From Streptomyces sp. NBC_00433 (GTDB lineage: Bacteria > Actinomycetota > Actinomycetes > Streptomycetales > Streptomycetaceae): a stretch of DNA of 64,000 bases. Each line of letters starts with the position of its first letter. Position 1 is the first letter of the stretch. Below, in pieces: positions 17,553 through 25,796 of this stretch. The notes beneath the pieces are model-generated. The model saw nothing but the letters and a program-made list of their open reading frames with translations, was not told the DNA's origin and did not search any database. Made by a program: the position numbers and the translations under genes. Location of the stretch: assembly GCA_036015235.1 (NCBI GenBank), contig CP107926.1:4483501-4547500 (forward strand), given 5' to 3'.

Positions 17553-20500
17553 GGCCGAGCGCCACCGCGGGCAGCTCCGAACGTCTCAGGGCGGCATATT
17601 CCGACACCGCGTCGGCATATGCCGCCCTGTCGGCCTCCTCCGCGGCCTCCCGCGTATGGGCCGAGGACATCGTCGGCTGGAAGTCCCGCGCCACACCGAG
17701 GCGTTCGGACAGCGCCACCAGCCGTACGGCCGAGGTGTCGCCCGCGGCCAGCCGCGCCATGCCGAGCGCCAGCAATGCCGTGCCGCACGCCGGGAATTCG
17801 GCGGGCGGCGCGGGCACCTCTCCGCCCGGGGTCGCGGCGGTGAACAACTCCGGCAGCCGCCGCCGCAGTTGGTCGACCAGCTCCGCGACCGGCTCCAGCC
17901 GGCGGTGCTGCGCGTGGGCGATCACCGCCACCGCCCGGATCTGCAGCGCCCACGGCCCGATGTACGGATCGCCGTAGGGGTCTCCGTAGGGGTCGCTGTA
18001 CGCGTCGGCGCCCGGCGGCAGCGGCCGCCCCGAGCCCAGCCGCTCGACCGCGTCGCGCCACAGCCGCAGCCCTGTCTCGGTGAGGCCGCGGGCCAGCGCG
18101 ATCTCCGCCCGCGCTCCGCCGTCGGTGCTGAAGACGCCGGCCTGCTCCGCGGTCCTGTCGCTCTCGGCCAGCGCCAGCCAGTGCTCGGCCTCGCCGACCT
18201 CGCCGCGCTGCAGGCAGGCCAGGGCCAGGGCGCTGCGGATGCTCATCGAGTCCGAGCGGTCGCCGAGCAGTTCGAGCGCCGCCATGGCCGCCAGCAGGTG
18301 GCGGTAGGCGTCCTCACCCTGCGCGGTGCGCAGGCACAGCTCGCTGATCCGGGCGTGGCTGAGCATCCGCATCGACGGGTGCCGCAGCGGCTCCAGGCAC
18401 ACCAGCATCCGGCGGGCGGACTCCAGCGCCGCGTCGATGTCGTACTCGTACTCCCACACGTAGCTGGCGACGCACTCGGCGATGCCCGCGAGCAGCGGCT
18501 CGCGGCTCGCGCACAGCTCCCGCAGGGCCGCGTAGTGCGGCGGGCGGATCTCCGGGAAGGCGCACAGCACCAGCGACAGGGCCCTGACCATGGTGTCCGG
18601 CGGCGCGGGCGGCAGCCGCCGCAGGGTCACCAGCGCGCGCAGAGCCCGCGGCCCCAGGCCCATGAAGAGGCTCGCCGTACAGACGACGGAGACGGTCCTG
18701 GTCACCTCGACATAGGCGGGGCCCGGACGGTAGTGCGACAGCGGGTGGCCGGTGTCGGCGGCGAGGTTGACCAGCCGGGCGTAACTGGAGCCGGTGGACC
18801 AGATGGTGGCGAGCACCGCGGCCACCGCGGCGGTGGCGTCGTCGTCGCCGCGGGCCAGCGCGTGCCGCAGGGCCACGACGAGGTTGTCCTGCTCGGCGCG
18901 GACCCGGCCCCAGGAGGACAGCGGGTCGGTACGGAAGAGCACGTCGTGGTTGGCGCACCCGAAGTCCCGCGCCCAGTGGAGGAACCGGCCGGTGACCGCC
19001 TCCTGCTCGCCGGACGCGGCGAGTCTGGCCGCGCTGAATTCCCGCACGCTCTCCAGCATCCGGAAGCGCAGGCCCGCCTCGGTCTCCACGGCGGTGACCA
19101 GCGACTGGTCCGCGAGCTGTTCGAGCAGCGGCAGCCCGTCGAGCCCGTCGGCCAGCACGTGGTCCGCGGCGTCGGCGGTGAATCCGCCGGGGAAGACCGA
19201 CAGCGTACGAAGGGCCGCCTGGCCGTCCGGCGCCAGCAGATTCCAGCTCCACTCCACCACGGCGTGCAGGGTGCGGTGCCGCTCCGGCACGTCGCGGACA
19301 CCGCCGCTCAGCAGCGAGAAGCGGTCCTGGAGGCGGCGGGCGATCTCCGGCACGGACAGCACCCGCACCCGGGCCGCCGCCAGCTCCACCGCCAGCGGCA
19401 GCCCGTCCAGATGGCGGCACAGCTCCGCCACCGCCCGCTCGGGCAGCTCAAGTCCGGGCCGCGCGGCCCGCGCCCGCTGCACGAACAGCTCCACCGACGT
19501 CGCCTCGCTCAGCGCCGGAAGCTGGTGGACGGCCTCCGAGGTCAGGCCCAGCGGGGCCCTGCTGGTCGCCAGCACCCGCAGGTCCTTCGACAGCGACACC
19601 AGTTCCCGTACGAGCGCGGCGACGCCGCCGACGACCTGCTCGCAGTTGTCCAGCACCAGCAGCGCGGGACCCGGCCCGAGGCTCGCGGCGATGCCCGCGG
19701 CCGTGCCCGCGGCGCCCGCGCCGATGGCCGAGGCCACCTCGCCCACCACGTCCTCGTCGGCCAGGACGCCCGCGAGGGCCACGAAGTGCACCACCCGCTG
19801 GGTGGCCTCGCGGCTGACGGCATGCGCCAGCCGCGTCTTGCCGAGCCCGCCGGGCCCGACGACGGACACCACCCGGGAGGAGGCCAGCAGCCCCGCCACC
19901 GCGGCGACATCGGCGTCTCGCCCCACCAGCGGATTCGGATCGTGCAGCACCCCGTGCCGCACCACCGGCGCGGTGCCGCTCAGCAGTTCCCTGTGCACCG
20001 CCTTGAGCCCGGCCCCCGGGTCGGTCCCCAACTCGTCGCGCAGTGCCCGGCGGTAGGTGTCGTAGCGCGTCAACGCGGCCGCGGGGCCCGCCGTCCGCGC
20101 CTCGCAGCGCAGCAGCTCCGCCAGCACCTCCTCGTCCCTGGGGTGTTCGTCGGCGATCCCGGCCAGCAGCGCGGCGGCCTCGTCCCGCCGCCCCGTCCGC
20201 GCCAGCGCGAGCGCCCGCACCCGCCCGAGCGACCGGTGCGCCGCGGCCCGCTCCCTCCGCAGGGCCACCACCGGATCGTCCAGGTCCTCGTCGGCCGCGG
20301 CCCCCACCCCGCCGTCCCACAGGGCCAGCCCGGCCTCGGCCTCGGCCAGCGCCGCCGCGTGGTCCCCCGCCCGGTGCCGCTCCGCGGCCCCCGCCTCGCG
20401 CAGCAGCAGCGCGGAGCTGTCCACCTGCTCCTCGTCCAGCGCCAGCCGGTAGCCGGTCGGGGTCGTCACCACCAGGTCGGCCCCCAGCTGGGACCTGACC

Positions 20501-20697
20501 CTGGCGACCAGCACCTGGACGGCCTTCCCCGGCCGGTCCGGCAAGTCGTCGGCCCACAGCCCCTCGACGAGCCGCCCGGTGCTGCACCCGGTCCGCAAGT
20601 CCCCCGCGAGCAGCGCGAGCAGACCCCTCAGCCGCGGCGCGGTGATCTCCCGCCCGCGGTATCCCACGCCCGACAACAAGGTCAGCTCGGTGCTCAT
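17527..20697 (-). CDS. AfsR/SARP-family regulator with BTAD, NB-ARC and TPR-like regions
   Basis: 1056 residues. N-terminal winged-helix DNA-binding domain of the OmpR/SARP type (about 1-92), bacterial transcriptional activator domain (about 95-245), NB-ARC ATPase (P-loop VVGPGGLGKTRLA about 280; Walker B LLVLDNCE) and a long helical TPR-like C-terminus. Large SARPs of this build activate antibiotic clusters in Streptomyces by binding direct repeats spaced 11 bp. It is therefore a natural candidate to act on the 11-bp heptamer arrays at 31.6, 31.7 and 43.4 kb or on the phz genes, though this is unproven. A 15-bp tandem repeat near 17985 encodes DPYGDPYGDPY. The 5' region faces a lysozyme gene. 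Confidence 0.9.
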   Translation of the reverse strand: MSTELTLLSGVGYRGREITAPRLRGLLALLAGDLRTGCSTGRLVEGLWADDLPDRPGKAVQVLVARVRSQLGADLVVTTPTGYRLALDEEQVDSSALLLREAGAAERHRAGDHAAALAEAEAGLALWDGGVGAAADEDLDDPVVALRRERAAAHRSLGRVRALALARTGRRDEAAALLAGIADEHPRDEEVLAELLRCEARTAGPAAALTRYDTYRRALRDELGTDPGAGLKAVHRELLSGTAPVVRHGVLHDPNPLVGRDADVAAVAGLLASSRVVSVVGPGGLGKTRLAHAVSREATQRVVHFVALAGVLADEDVVGEVASAIGAGAAGTAAGIAASLGPGPALLVLDNCEQVVGGVAALVRELVSLSKDLRVLATSRAPLGLTSEAVHQLPALSEATSVELFVQRARAARPGLELPERAVAELCRHLDGLPLAVELAAARVRVLSVPEIARRLQDRFSLLSGGVRDVPERHRTLHAVVEWSWNLLAPDGQAALRTLSVFPGGFTADAADHVLADGLDGLPLLEQLADQSLVTAVETEAGLRFRMLESVREFSAARLAASGEQEAVTGRFLHWARDFGCANHDVLFRTDPLSSWGRVRAEQDNLVVALRHALARGDDDATAAVAAVLATIWSTGSSYARLVNLAADTGHPLSHYRPGPAYVEVTRTVSVVCTASLFMGLGPRALRALVTLRRLPPAPPDTMVRALSLVLCAFPEIRPPHYAALRELCASREPLLAGIAECVASYVWEYEYDIDAALESARRMLVCLEPLRHPSMRMLSHARISELCLRTAQGEDAYRHLLAAMAALELLGDRSDSMSIRSALALACLQRGEVGEAEHWLALAESDRTAEQAGVFSTDGGARAEIALARGLTETGLRLWRDAVERLGSGRPLPPGADAYSDPYGDPYGDPYIGPWALQIRAVAVIAHAQHRRLEPVAELVDQLRRRLPELFTAATPGGEVPAPPAEFPACGTALLALGMARLAAGDTSAVRLVALSERLGVARDFQPTMSSAHTREAAEEADRAAYADAVSEYAALRRSELPAVALGLIGSTGRG

Positions 20698-21063
20698 CCC
20701 CGCAGATTAGCGAGGGCGGCACCCGTCCCGACCGGCGCGGTGGCCTCGGGTTCCGGTTCCGCGGGCGCCGCCGCGCCGGGCGCCCCGGCGACGAGCGCGC
20801 AGGTGCGTACGGGCGGGAGGCGGCGCCCGGCCCCGCGCAAGCCGATCCGCGCCGACCGGCCCCGGGCGCGCGGCACTTCACCGCGCGTCCGGCTGCCCTG
20901 CGGGTGGGGGCGGACGCGGTCGCCGGGCGAGTCCCACCGGGCACAGGCGCACCTTGGCCCTTTTTTTCACGCGTCTTGTGCGAGACGAAAGTTTCCTTCA
21001 CTCTGGGCGTGGACGACGACGCCCACACCCCACCCGCACCATTCTTCCCCTCCGGAGGATCTC
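20698..21063. promoter_or_regulatory. Divergent intergenic region, regulator/lysozyme
   Basis: 366 bp with no supported gene. It must contain the promoters of the AfsR-like gene (minus) and the lysozyme (plus). The only low-GC patch is around 20959-21000 (a run of seven T, then GAAAGTTTCC), a plausible lysozyme promoter. CCGGAGGAT at 21053-21059 is the lysozyme ribosome site. Confidence 0.5.
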
Positions 21064-21906
21064 GTGTTTGATTGGCATGTCCCGGCCAAGAAGTGGGGCC
21101 TGGTCGCCTGCGCGGCGCTCGCCTGCGCCGCCCTGGGCGCCACCGCCGTACCGGCCGCCGCCGCCACGCCCACCGCCGCCACGAACCACATCACGCACCC
21201 CGAACTGGACTGGGCCGGCTCGCAGATCGCCCTGCACCAGCCCGCGTCCGGCGGGCGGCTGACGGTGACGCCCAACGTCGCGGGCACACCGGGCCTCGAC
21301 GTCAGCGGCTACCAGGGGAACGTCAACTGGGCCTCCGTCGCGGCCAACGGCGGCCGCTTCGCCTACGTCAAGGCCACCGAGTCCACGTCCTACGTGAACC
21401 CGTACTTCACCCAGCAGTACAACGGGTCGTACAACGCGGGCCTCATCCGCGGCGCCTACCACTTCGCGACGCCCGACACCTCCTCGGGCGCCGCCCAGGC
21501 CGACTACTTCCTCGCGCACGGCGGCGGCTGGTCGAAGGACGGCAGGACGCTGCCCGGGATGCTCGACATCGAGTGGAATCCTTACGGCGCCACCTGCTAC
21601 GGCCTGTCCGCGTCCTCGATGGTCAACTGGATCCTGTCGTTCAGCAACGAATACCACGCCAGGACCACCCGCTGGGTGACCATCTACACCGCGACGAGCT
21701 GGTGGAGCCAGTGCACCGGCAATACCGGCGACTTCTCCTCCACCAACCCGCTGGCGCTGGCCAACTACAACGGCAGTCCGGGCACGATGCCCTACCACTG
21801 GCCCTACCAGACGATCTGGCAGTACGCCGACAGCGGCGTCTTCCCCGGCGACCAGGACGCCTTCAACGGCGACTTCAGCCGCGTCCAGGCGCTCGCCAAC
21901 GGCTGA
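21064..21906 (+). CDS. Secreted GH25 lysozyme (N-acetylmuramidase)
   Basis: 280 residues from GTG 21064 (CCGGAGGAT 5 bp upstream; longer frames are spurious). Signal peptide to about residue 38 (WGLVACAALACAALGATAVPAAAA). The GH25 catalytic domain follows, with GLDVSGYQGNVNW carrying the first Asp, YVKATES, and LDIEWNP with the catalytic Asp/Glu pair, ending WQYADSG. It cuts the beta-1,4 bond between N-acetylmuramic acid and N-acetylglucosamine in peptidoglycan outside the cell. The neighbouring GH3 gene could then remove terminal GlcNAc, making a small cell-wall turnover pair. Confidence 0.95.
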   Translation: MFDWHVPAKKWGLVACAALACAALGATAVPAAAATPTAATNHITHPELDWAGSQIALHQPASGGRLTVTPNVAGTPGLDVSGYQGNVNWASVAANGGRFAYVKATESTSYVNPYFTQQYNGSYNAGLIRGAYHFATPDTSSGAAQADYFLAHGGGWSKDGRTLPGMLDIEWNPYGATCYGLSASSMVNWILSFSNEYHARTTRWVTIYTATSWWSQCTGNTGDFSSTNPLALANYNGSPGTMPYHWPYQTIWQYADSGVFPGDQDAFNGDFSRVQALANG

Positions 21907-22015
21907 GCCGGCCGCACCCGGTGGGGGCGCGGCCCCGCGCCCCCACCGCGGTCCGCGCACCCCGCACTGCCCGCACACCCCGCACACTCCGCGCGCGAAC
22001 CCCCAGGAGGCACCC

Positions 22016-23167
22016 ATGGCCGGCTCCGGCCGCCACCGCCCTTCCCGCCGCAGCGTGCTCGCGGCCGGCACCGGAGCCGCCGCGGCCGCCGGGCTCACCC
22101 GCCTGAGCCCGCGGTCCGCGAGCGAGGCCGTGGCGCGGGCCGCGTACGCCGTGCCCGCCGCGCTGACCCCGCAGCAGCAGGCCGGGCAGCGGGTCGTCTT
22201 CTCCTACTCGGGGACGACCGTCCCGCAGAGCCTGCTCGACCAGATCGCGTCGGGCCAGGCGGCCGGCGTCATCTTCTTCGGCGGCAACATCAGCAGCCTT
22301 GCCCAGATCACCGCGGCCGTCCAGCAGCTGCGGCAGGCGAATCTGCGCAGCCCGAATCCCGCGCCGCTGCTGCTGATGACCGACCAGGAGGGCGGGCAGA
22401 TACGGCGGCTGCCCGGCGCCCCGGTGCTGTCCGCGAAGCAGATCGGCGCCTCGGCCGACCCGGCGGGCGGCGCGGCCGACGCGGGGACGGGCGCGGGCAA
22501 CCTGCTGCGCAGCGTGGGGATGAACGTCAACCTGGCCCCGGTGCTCGACGTCTACCGCACGGCCGGCGACTTCGAGGACCAGTACCAGCGCTCGTACAGC
22601 ACCGACCCCGAGGTGGTGTCGCTCTGCGGCCGCTCCTTCATCACCGCCCAGCGGGCCACCGGCGTCGCCGCCACCGCCAAGCACTTCCCGGGCCTGGGAC
22701 CCGCGACGGCCGCGCAGAACACCGACCTGCGGCCGGTCACCCTGAAGACGTCGCTCTCCCAGCTGCGCCACCTGGACGAGGTCCCCTACGTCGCCGCGCT
22801 CACCGCCGGGGTCGACCTGGTGATGGTGTCCTGGGCGATCTACTCCGAGCTGGACGCCGCGCACCCGGCGGGGCTCTCCCCGACCGTGGTGCAGAGCGAG
22901 CTGCGCGAGCGCTTCACCTTCACCGGTGTGACCATCACCGACGCGATCGGGGCGGGCGCGCTGAGCGCCCTGGGCACACCGGCGCAGAACGCGGTCACCG
23001 CCGCGGCGGCCGGCATGGACCTCGTCCTCGACGCCTCCGGCGACGTCGCCGCCGGCCAGGCGATCGTCTCCTCGCTGGCCGGCGCGCTGCAAGGCGGCGT
23101 CCTGGGCGCGACGGGCTTCACCGCGGCGCTCGGCAGGATCAACGCGCTGCGCAACCGGCTGTTCTGA
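22016..23167 (+). CDS. Secreted GH3 beta-N-acetylhexosaminidase-like protein (NagZ-like)
   Basis: 383 residues with a twin-arginine-type signal (SRRSVLAAGTGAAAAAGL) and a GH3 N-terminal barrel: VIFFGGNI, LLMTDQEGG, APVLDV, TAKHFPGLG, and the nucleophile Asp in VTITDAIGAGAL. In true NagZ enzymes a flexible loop after KHFPGHG carries a DSH motif whose His is the acid/base. Here it reads NTDLRPV, so that His is replaced. The protein may use another acid/base or be a binding protein. AGGAGG lies just upstream of ATG 22016. It follows the lysozyme by 109 bp on the same strand. Confidence 0.88.
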   Translation: MAGSGRHRPSRRSVLAAGTGAAAAAGLTRLSPRSASEAVARAAYAVPAALTPQQQAGQRVVFSYSGTTVPQSLLDQIASGQAAGVIFFGGNISSLAQITAAVQQLRQANLRSPNPAPLLLMTDQEGGQIRRLPGAPVLSAKQIGASADPAGGAADAGTGAGNLLRSVGMNVNLAPVLDVYRTAGDFEDQYQRSYSTDPEVVSLCGRSFITAQRATGVAATAKHFPGLGPATAAQNTDLRPVTLKTSLSQLRHLDEVPYVAALTAGVDLVMVSWAIYSELDAAHPAGLSPTVVQSELRERFTFTGVTITDAIGAGALSALGTPAQNAVTAAAAGMDLVLDASGDVAAGQAIVSSLAGALQGGVLGATGFTAALGRINALRNRLF

Positions 23168-23269
23168 CCGAGCGCGCCCGTCGCGGCGCCGGCCCGGCCG
23201 CCCACCCCGACACCCGCGACCGGCGGTCCGCCCTCGGCGCCCTCCCGGCAGCACCCTGACTCCCGCCGA

Positions 23270-23298
23270 AGGGTTGTCCACAGCCTGTGGACAACCCT
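23270..23298. promoter_or_regulatory. Head-to-head pair of perfect DnaA boxes in a 29-bp palindrome
   Basis: TTGTCCACA (23274-23282) and its inverse TGTGGACAA (23286-23294) lie within 14-bp perfect arms around a single central base. TTGTCCACA is the preferred DnaA box of Streptomyces. The site is in the 186-bp gap between the GH3 gene and the phosphotransferase. It could titrate DnaA or regulate the kinase-like gene 55 bp downstream. As RNA it would form a hairpin, so a terminator for the GH3 gene is the alternative. Confidence 0.6.
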
Positions 23299-23353
23299 GA
23301 GGCCGGGAGGCCGGTCCATCGACACGCGGTCGGCGCGTTGGCAGACTCCGGCC

Positions 23354-23998
23354 ATGGAGCTGATCGGGCGGGGGCGCGAGGCGGATGTGTACGCGGACGG
23401 TGCGGACCGGGTGCTGCGCAGATTCCGGGACGGGCGGCCCGCGGAGCAGGAGGCGCGGACCATCCGGTGGCTGGGCGAGCGCGGTTATCCGGTGCCGGCC
23501 GTCCACGCCGTGGACGGCGCCGACCTGGTCATGGAGCGGCTGCACGGGCCGACCATGACGGAGGCGCTGCGGCGCCGCCCGTGGCGGGGCGCGGCCTACG
23601 GGGCGATGCTGGGGCGGCTGCACCGCCGGCTGCACGCGCTGGCCGGGCCGCCCGACTGGCTGCCCCGGCTGCCGGACAGCGAGGGTGCGGCCCGCCTGCT
23701 GCACCTCGATCTGCACCCGGACAACGTCATGCTCACCTCGGACGGCCCGAGGGTCGTCGACTGGGCCAACGCCCGCGCCGGCGCGCCCGAGGTCGACGTG
23801 GCGATGACGTACGTGATCCTGCGCGGCATCGTGCTGCCGCCGCACGAGCGGCTGATGATCCGCGGCTTCCTGTGGAGCATGGCCCGCACCTGCGGGGCCG
23901 ACCGGCGTACCGGCATGCGGGCCGCCGCCATGCGGCGGCTCGCGGACCCCAACCTCACCGGCGCCGAGGCGGACCTGGTCCGCCGGCTCGGCGCGTGA
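23354..23998 (+). CDS. Aminoglycoside-phosphotransferase-like kinase family protein
   Basis: 214 residues with the APH/choline-kinase fold: N-lobe ELIGRGREADVYADG, catalytic loop LHLDLHPDNVML (catalytic Asp, Asn) and metal-binding VVDWANARAG, in place of the usual DWE/DWxxA. It is shorter than classic APH enzymes (about 260 or more). It probably phosphorylates a small hydroxylated compound; the substrate is not deducible. It converges on the flavin oxidoreductase. Confidence 0.85.
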   Translation: MELIGRGREADVYADGADRVLRRFRDGRPAEQEARTIRWLGERGYPVPAVHAVDGADLVMERLHGPTMTEALRRRPWRGAAYGAMLGRLHRRLHALAGPPDWLPRLPDSEGAARLLHLDLHPDNVMLTSDGPRVVDWANARAGAPEVDVAMTYVILRGIVLPPHERLMIRGFLWSMARTCGADRRTGMRAAAMRRLADPNLTGAEADLVRRLGA

Positions 23999-24044
23999 CC
24001 GCCGGGAGGTCCGGGTCGGAGCCGCCGGGCGGGCCGCGGGCGGT

Positions 24045-25502
24045 TCAGCCGCGTTCGTAGGCGGTCAGCAGGAAGAGCCAGACCTCGCTGACCGTCGGGA
24101 AGCAGGCGACGGCGTGGCGGAGGCGCTTGAGGGGGACCTCGCCGGCCACGGCGATCGTGGCCGAGTGGAGGAGTTCGCTCACGCCGGGGCCGGCGAAGGT
24201 GACGCCGAGGAGGATGTCCCGGTCCAGGTCGACGACCATGCGGGCGCGGCCCTGGTAGTGGTCGGCGAAGAGGTTGGCGCCCTGGGCGGCGGCGAATTCG
24301 ACGTCGACGGTTCTGATCCGGTGGCCGGCGCGGGCCGCCTCGTCGGCGGACAGGCCGACCGCGGCGGCCTCCGGGTCGGTGAAGAAGACCTGGGGGACGG
24401 CGTGCTGGTCGGCGGTGGTGGCGTGGTCGCCCCAGGGGGCGTCGTCCAGCGGCCGGCCCGCGGCGCGGGCGGCGATGGCGTCGCCCGCGGTGCGGCCCTG
24501 GTATTTGCCCTGGTGGGTGAGCAGGGCGCGGTGGTTGACGTCGCCGAGGGCGTACAGCCAGTCGCCTTCGACGCCGCGGACCAGACAGGTGGTGTCGACG
24601 TCGAGCCAGGAGCCGGGGGCGAGGCCGACGGTGTCCAGGCCGATGTCCCCGGTGCGGGGGGCCCGGCCGGTGGCGAACATGACCTCGTCGGCGACGACCT
24701 CGCCGCCGTCGTCCAGGGTGAGGGTGACCGGTCCCGCCGGGTCGGGGCGGCGGACCGCGGTGGCCTGCACGCCGATCCGCACATCCGCACCCGCCTGGGT
24801 GAGGCCGTCGGCGACCAGTTCGCCCGCGAAGGGCTCCATGCGCGGCAGCAGCGGGTGGCGGGCGATCAGGGTCACCTGGGAGCCGAGTCCCTGCCAGAGG
24901 GTGGCCATCTCGACGCCGACCCCGCCGCCGCCGACGATGGCCAGCCGGGCGGGCACGGTGCTGGAGTCGGTGCCCTGCCGGTTCGTCCAGGGGCGGGCCT
25001 CGCCGATGCCGGGGATGTCGGGGAGCACGGGGTCGCTGCCGGTGGCGACGGCCACGGCGTGCCGCGCGGTGAGCCTGCGGGGTGCTCCCCCGTCCGCGGC
25101 GACGGTGACGCGGCGCGGGCCGTCGAGCCTGCCCTGGCCGCGGAAGAGGTCGGCGCCGATGTCCTGGAGGAAGCCGGCCTGCCCGCCGTCGTCCCAGTTG
25201 GTGACGTAGCGGTCGCGGCGGGCGAACACCCGGTCGGTGTCGAGCCGTCCGGTGACGGCCTGCCGCGCGCCGTCCACACGGCGGGCGTCGGCGACGGCGA
25301 TGACCGGCCGCAGCAGCGCCTTGCTGGGGACGCAGGCCCAGTAGGAGCACTCGCCGCCGACGAGTTCGCGCTCCACCACCGCCACCGTGAGGCCGGCGGC
25401 GCGGGCGTGGTCGGCGACGTTCTGGCCGACCGGACCGGCGCCGAGCACGATGACGTCGTAGGTGTCGCCTGCCTGGCTGCCGCTGTCGCGTACGTCGCTC
25501 AT
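24045..25502 (-). CDS. FAD/NAD(P) disulfide oxidoreductase of the class I (mercuric reductase-like) family
   Basis: 485 residues: N-terminal FAD motif VIVLGAGPVGQN, redox disulfide GGECSYWACVPSKAL (C-x4-C), central NAD(P) motif AIVGGGGVGVEM, FAD motif LYALGDVN and a dimerisation domain at the C-terminus. In lipoamide dehydrogenase and glutathione reductase the C-terminus has HPTxxE, whose His is the catalytic base. Here it reads FPTVSE, so the base is missing and the natural substrate may not be a disulfide. The ATG at 25502 is preceded by GAGGGA. The 294 bp between this gene and the next (25503-25796) holds only their divergent promoters. Confidence 0.9.
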   Translation of the reverse strand: MSDVRDSGSQAGDTYDVIVLGAGPVGQNVADHARAAGLTVAVVERELVGGECSYWACVPSKALLRPVIAVADARRVDGARQAVTGRLDTDRVFARRDRYVTNWDDGGQAGFLQDIGADLFRGQGRLDGPRRVTVAADGGAPRRLTARHAVAVATGSDPVLPDIPGIGEARPWTNRQGTDSSTVPARLAIVGGGGVGVEMATLWQGLGSQVTLIARHPLLPRMEPFAGELVADGLTQAGADVRIGVQATAVRRPDPAGPVTLTLDDGGEVVADEVMFATGRAPRTGDIGLDTVGLAPGSWLDVDTTCLVRGVEGDWLYALGDVNHRALLTHQGKYQGRTAGDAIAARAAGRPLDDAPWGDHATTADQHAVPQVFFTDPEAAAVGLSADEAARAGHRIRTVDVEFAAAQGANLFADHYQGRARMVVDLDRDILLGVTFAGPGVSELLHSATIAVAGEVPLKRLRHAVACFPTVSEVWLFLLTAYERG

Positions 25503-25796
25503 ATGTCCCTCGCATGACGGTGTGGGCTGCCCGTCCACGTAACCACCGCGACGGGCCGACCGCCCGCGTGAGCCGCCCCGCGCGGGCAAGCCCCGCCGTA
25601 AGCCCACCCCGATGGCCCCCTCGGGAGCCGCCGCGGGGTCCTGGGGCCGCCGTAGGAGAGTGGCTCACGGGTGGCGAACGGCCAGGTCCAGGCGGGGTGG
25701 GCGGGGTCGGGCGGGCGTCCGAAGAGGCGGTTCTCTTTGTATCCGGTTCACCGGCGGTCGGCCCCGCGTTCACCACCGCCCGTCAGGTTCTGGGGT

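Noticed and set aside
20959..21000. Heptameric SARP-like repeats before the AfsR-like gene itself
   Set aside because: I looked for the CTTGGCG heptamer here and found none; only an AT-rich patch is present.
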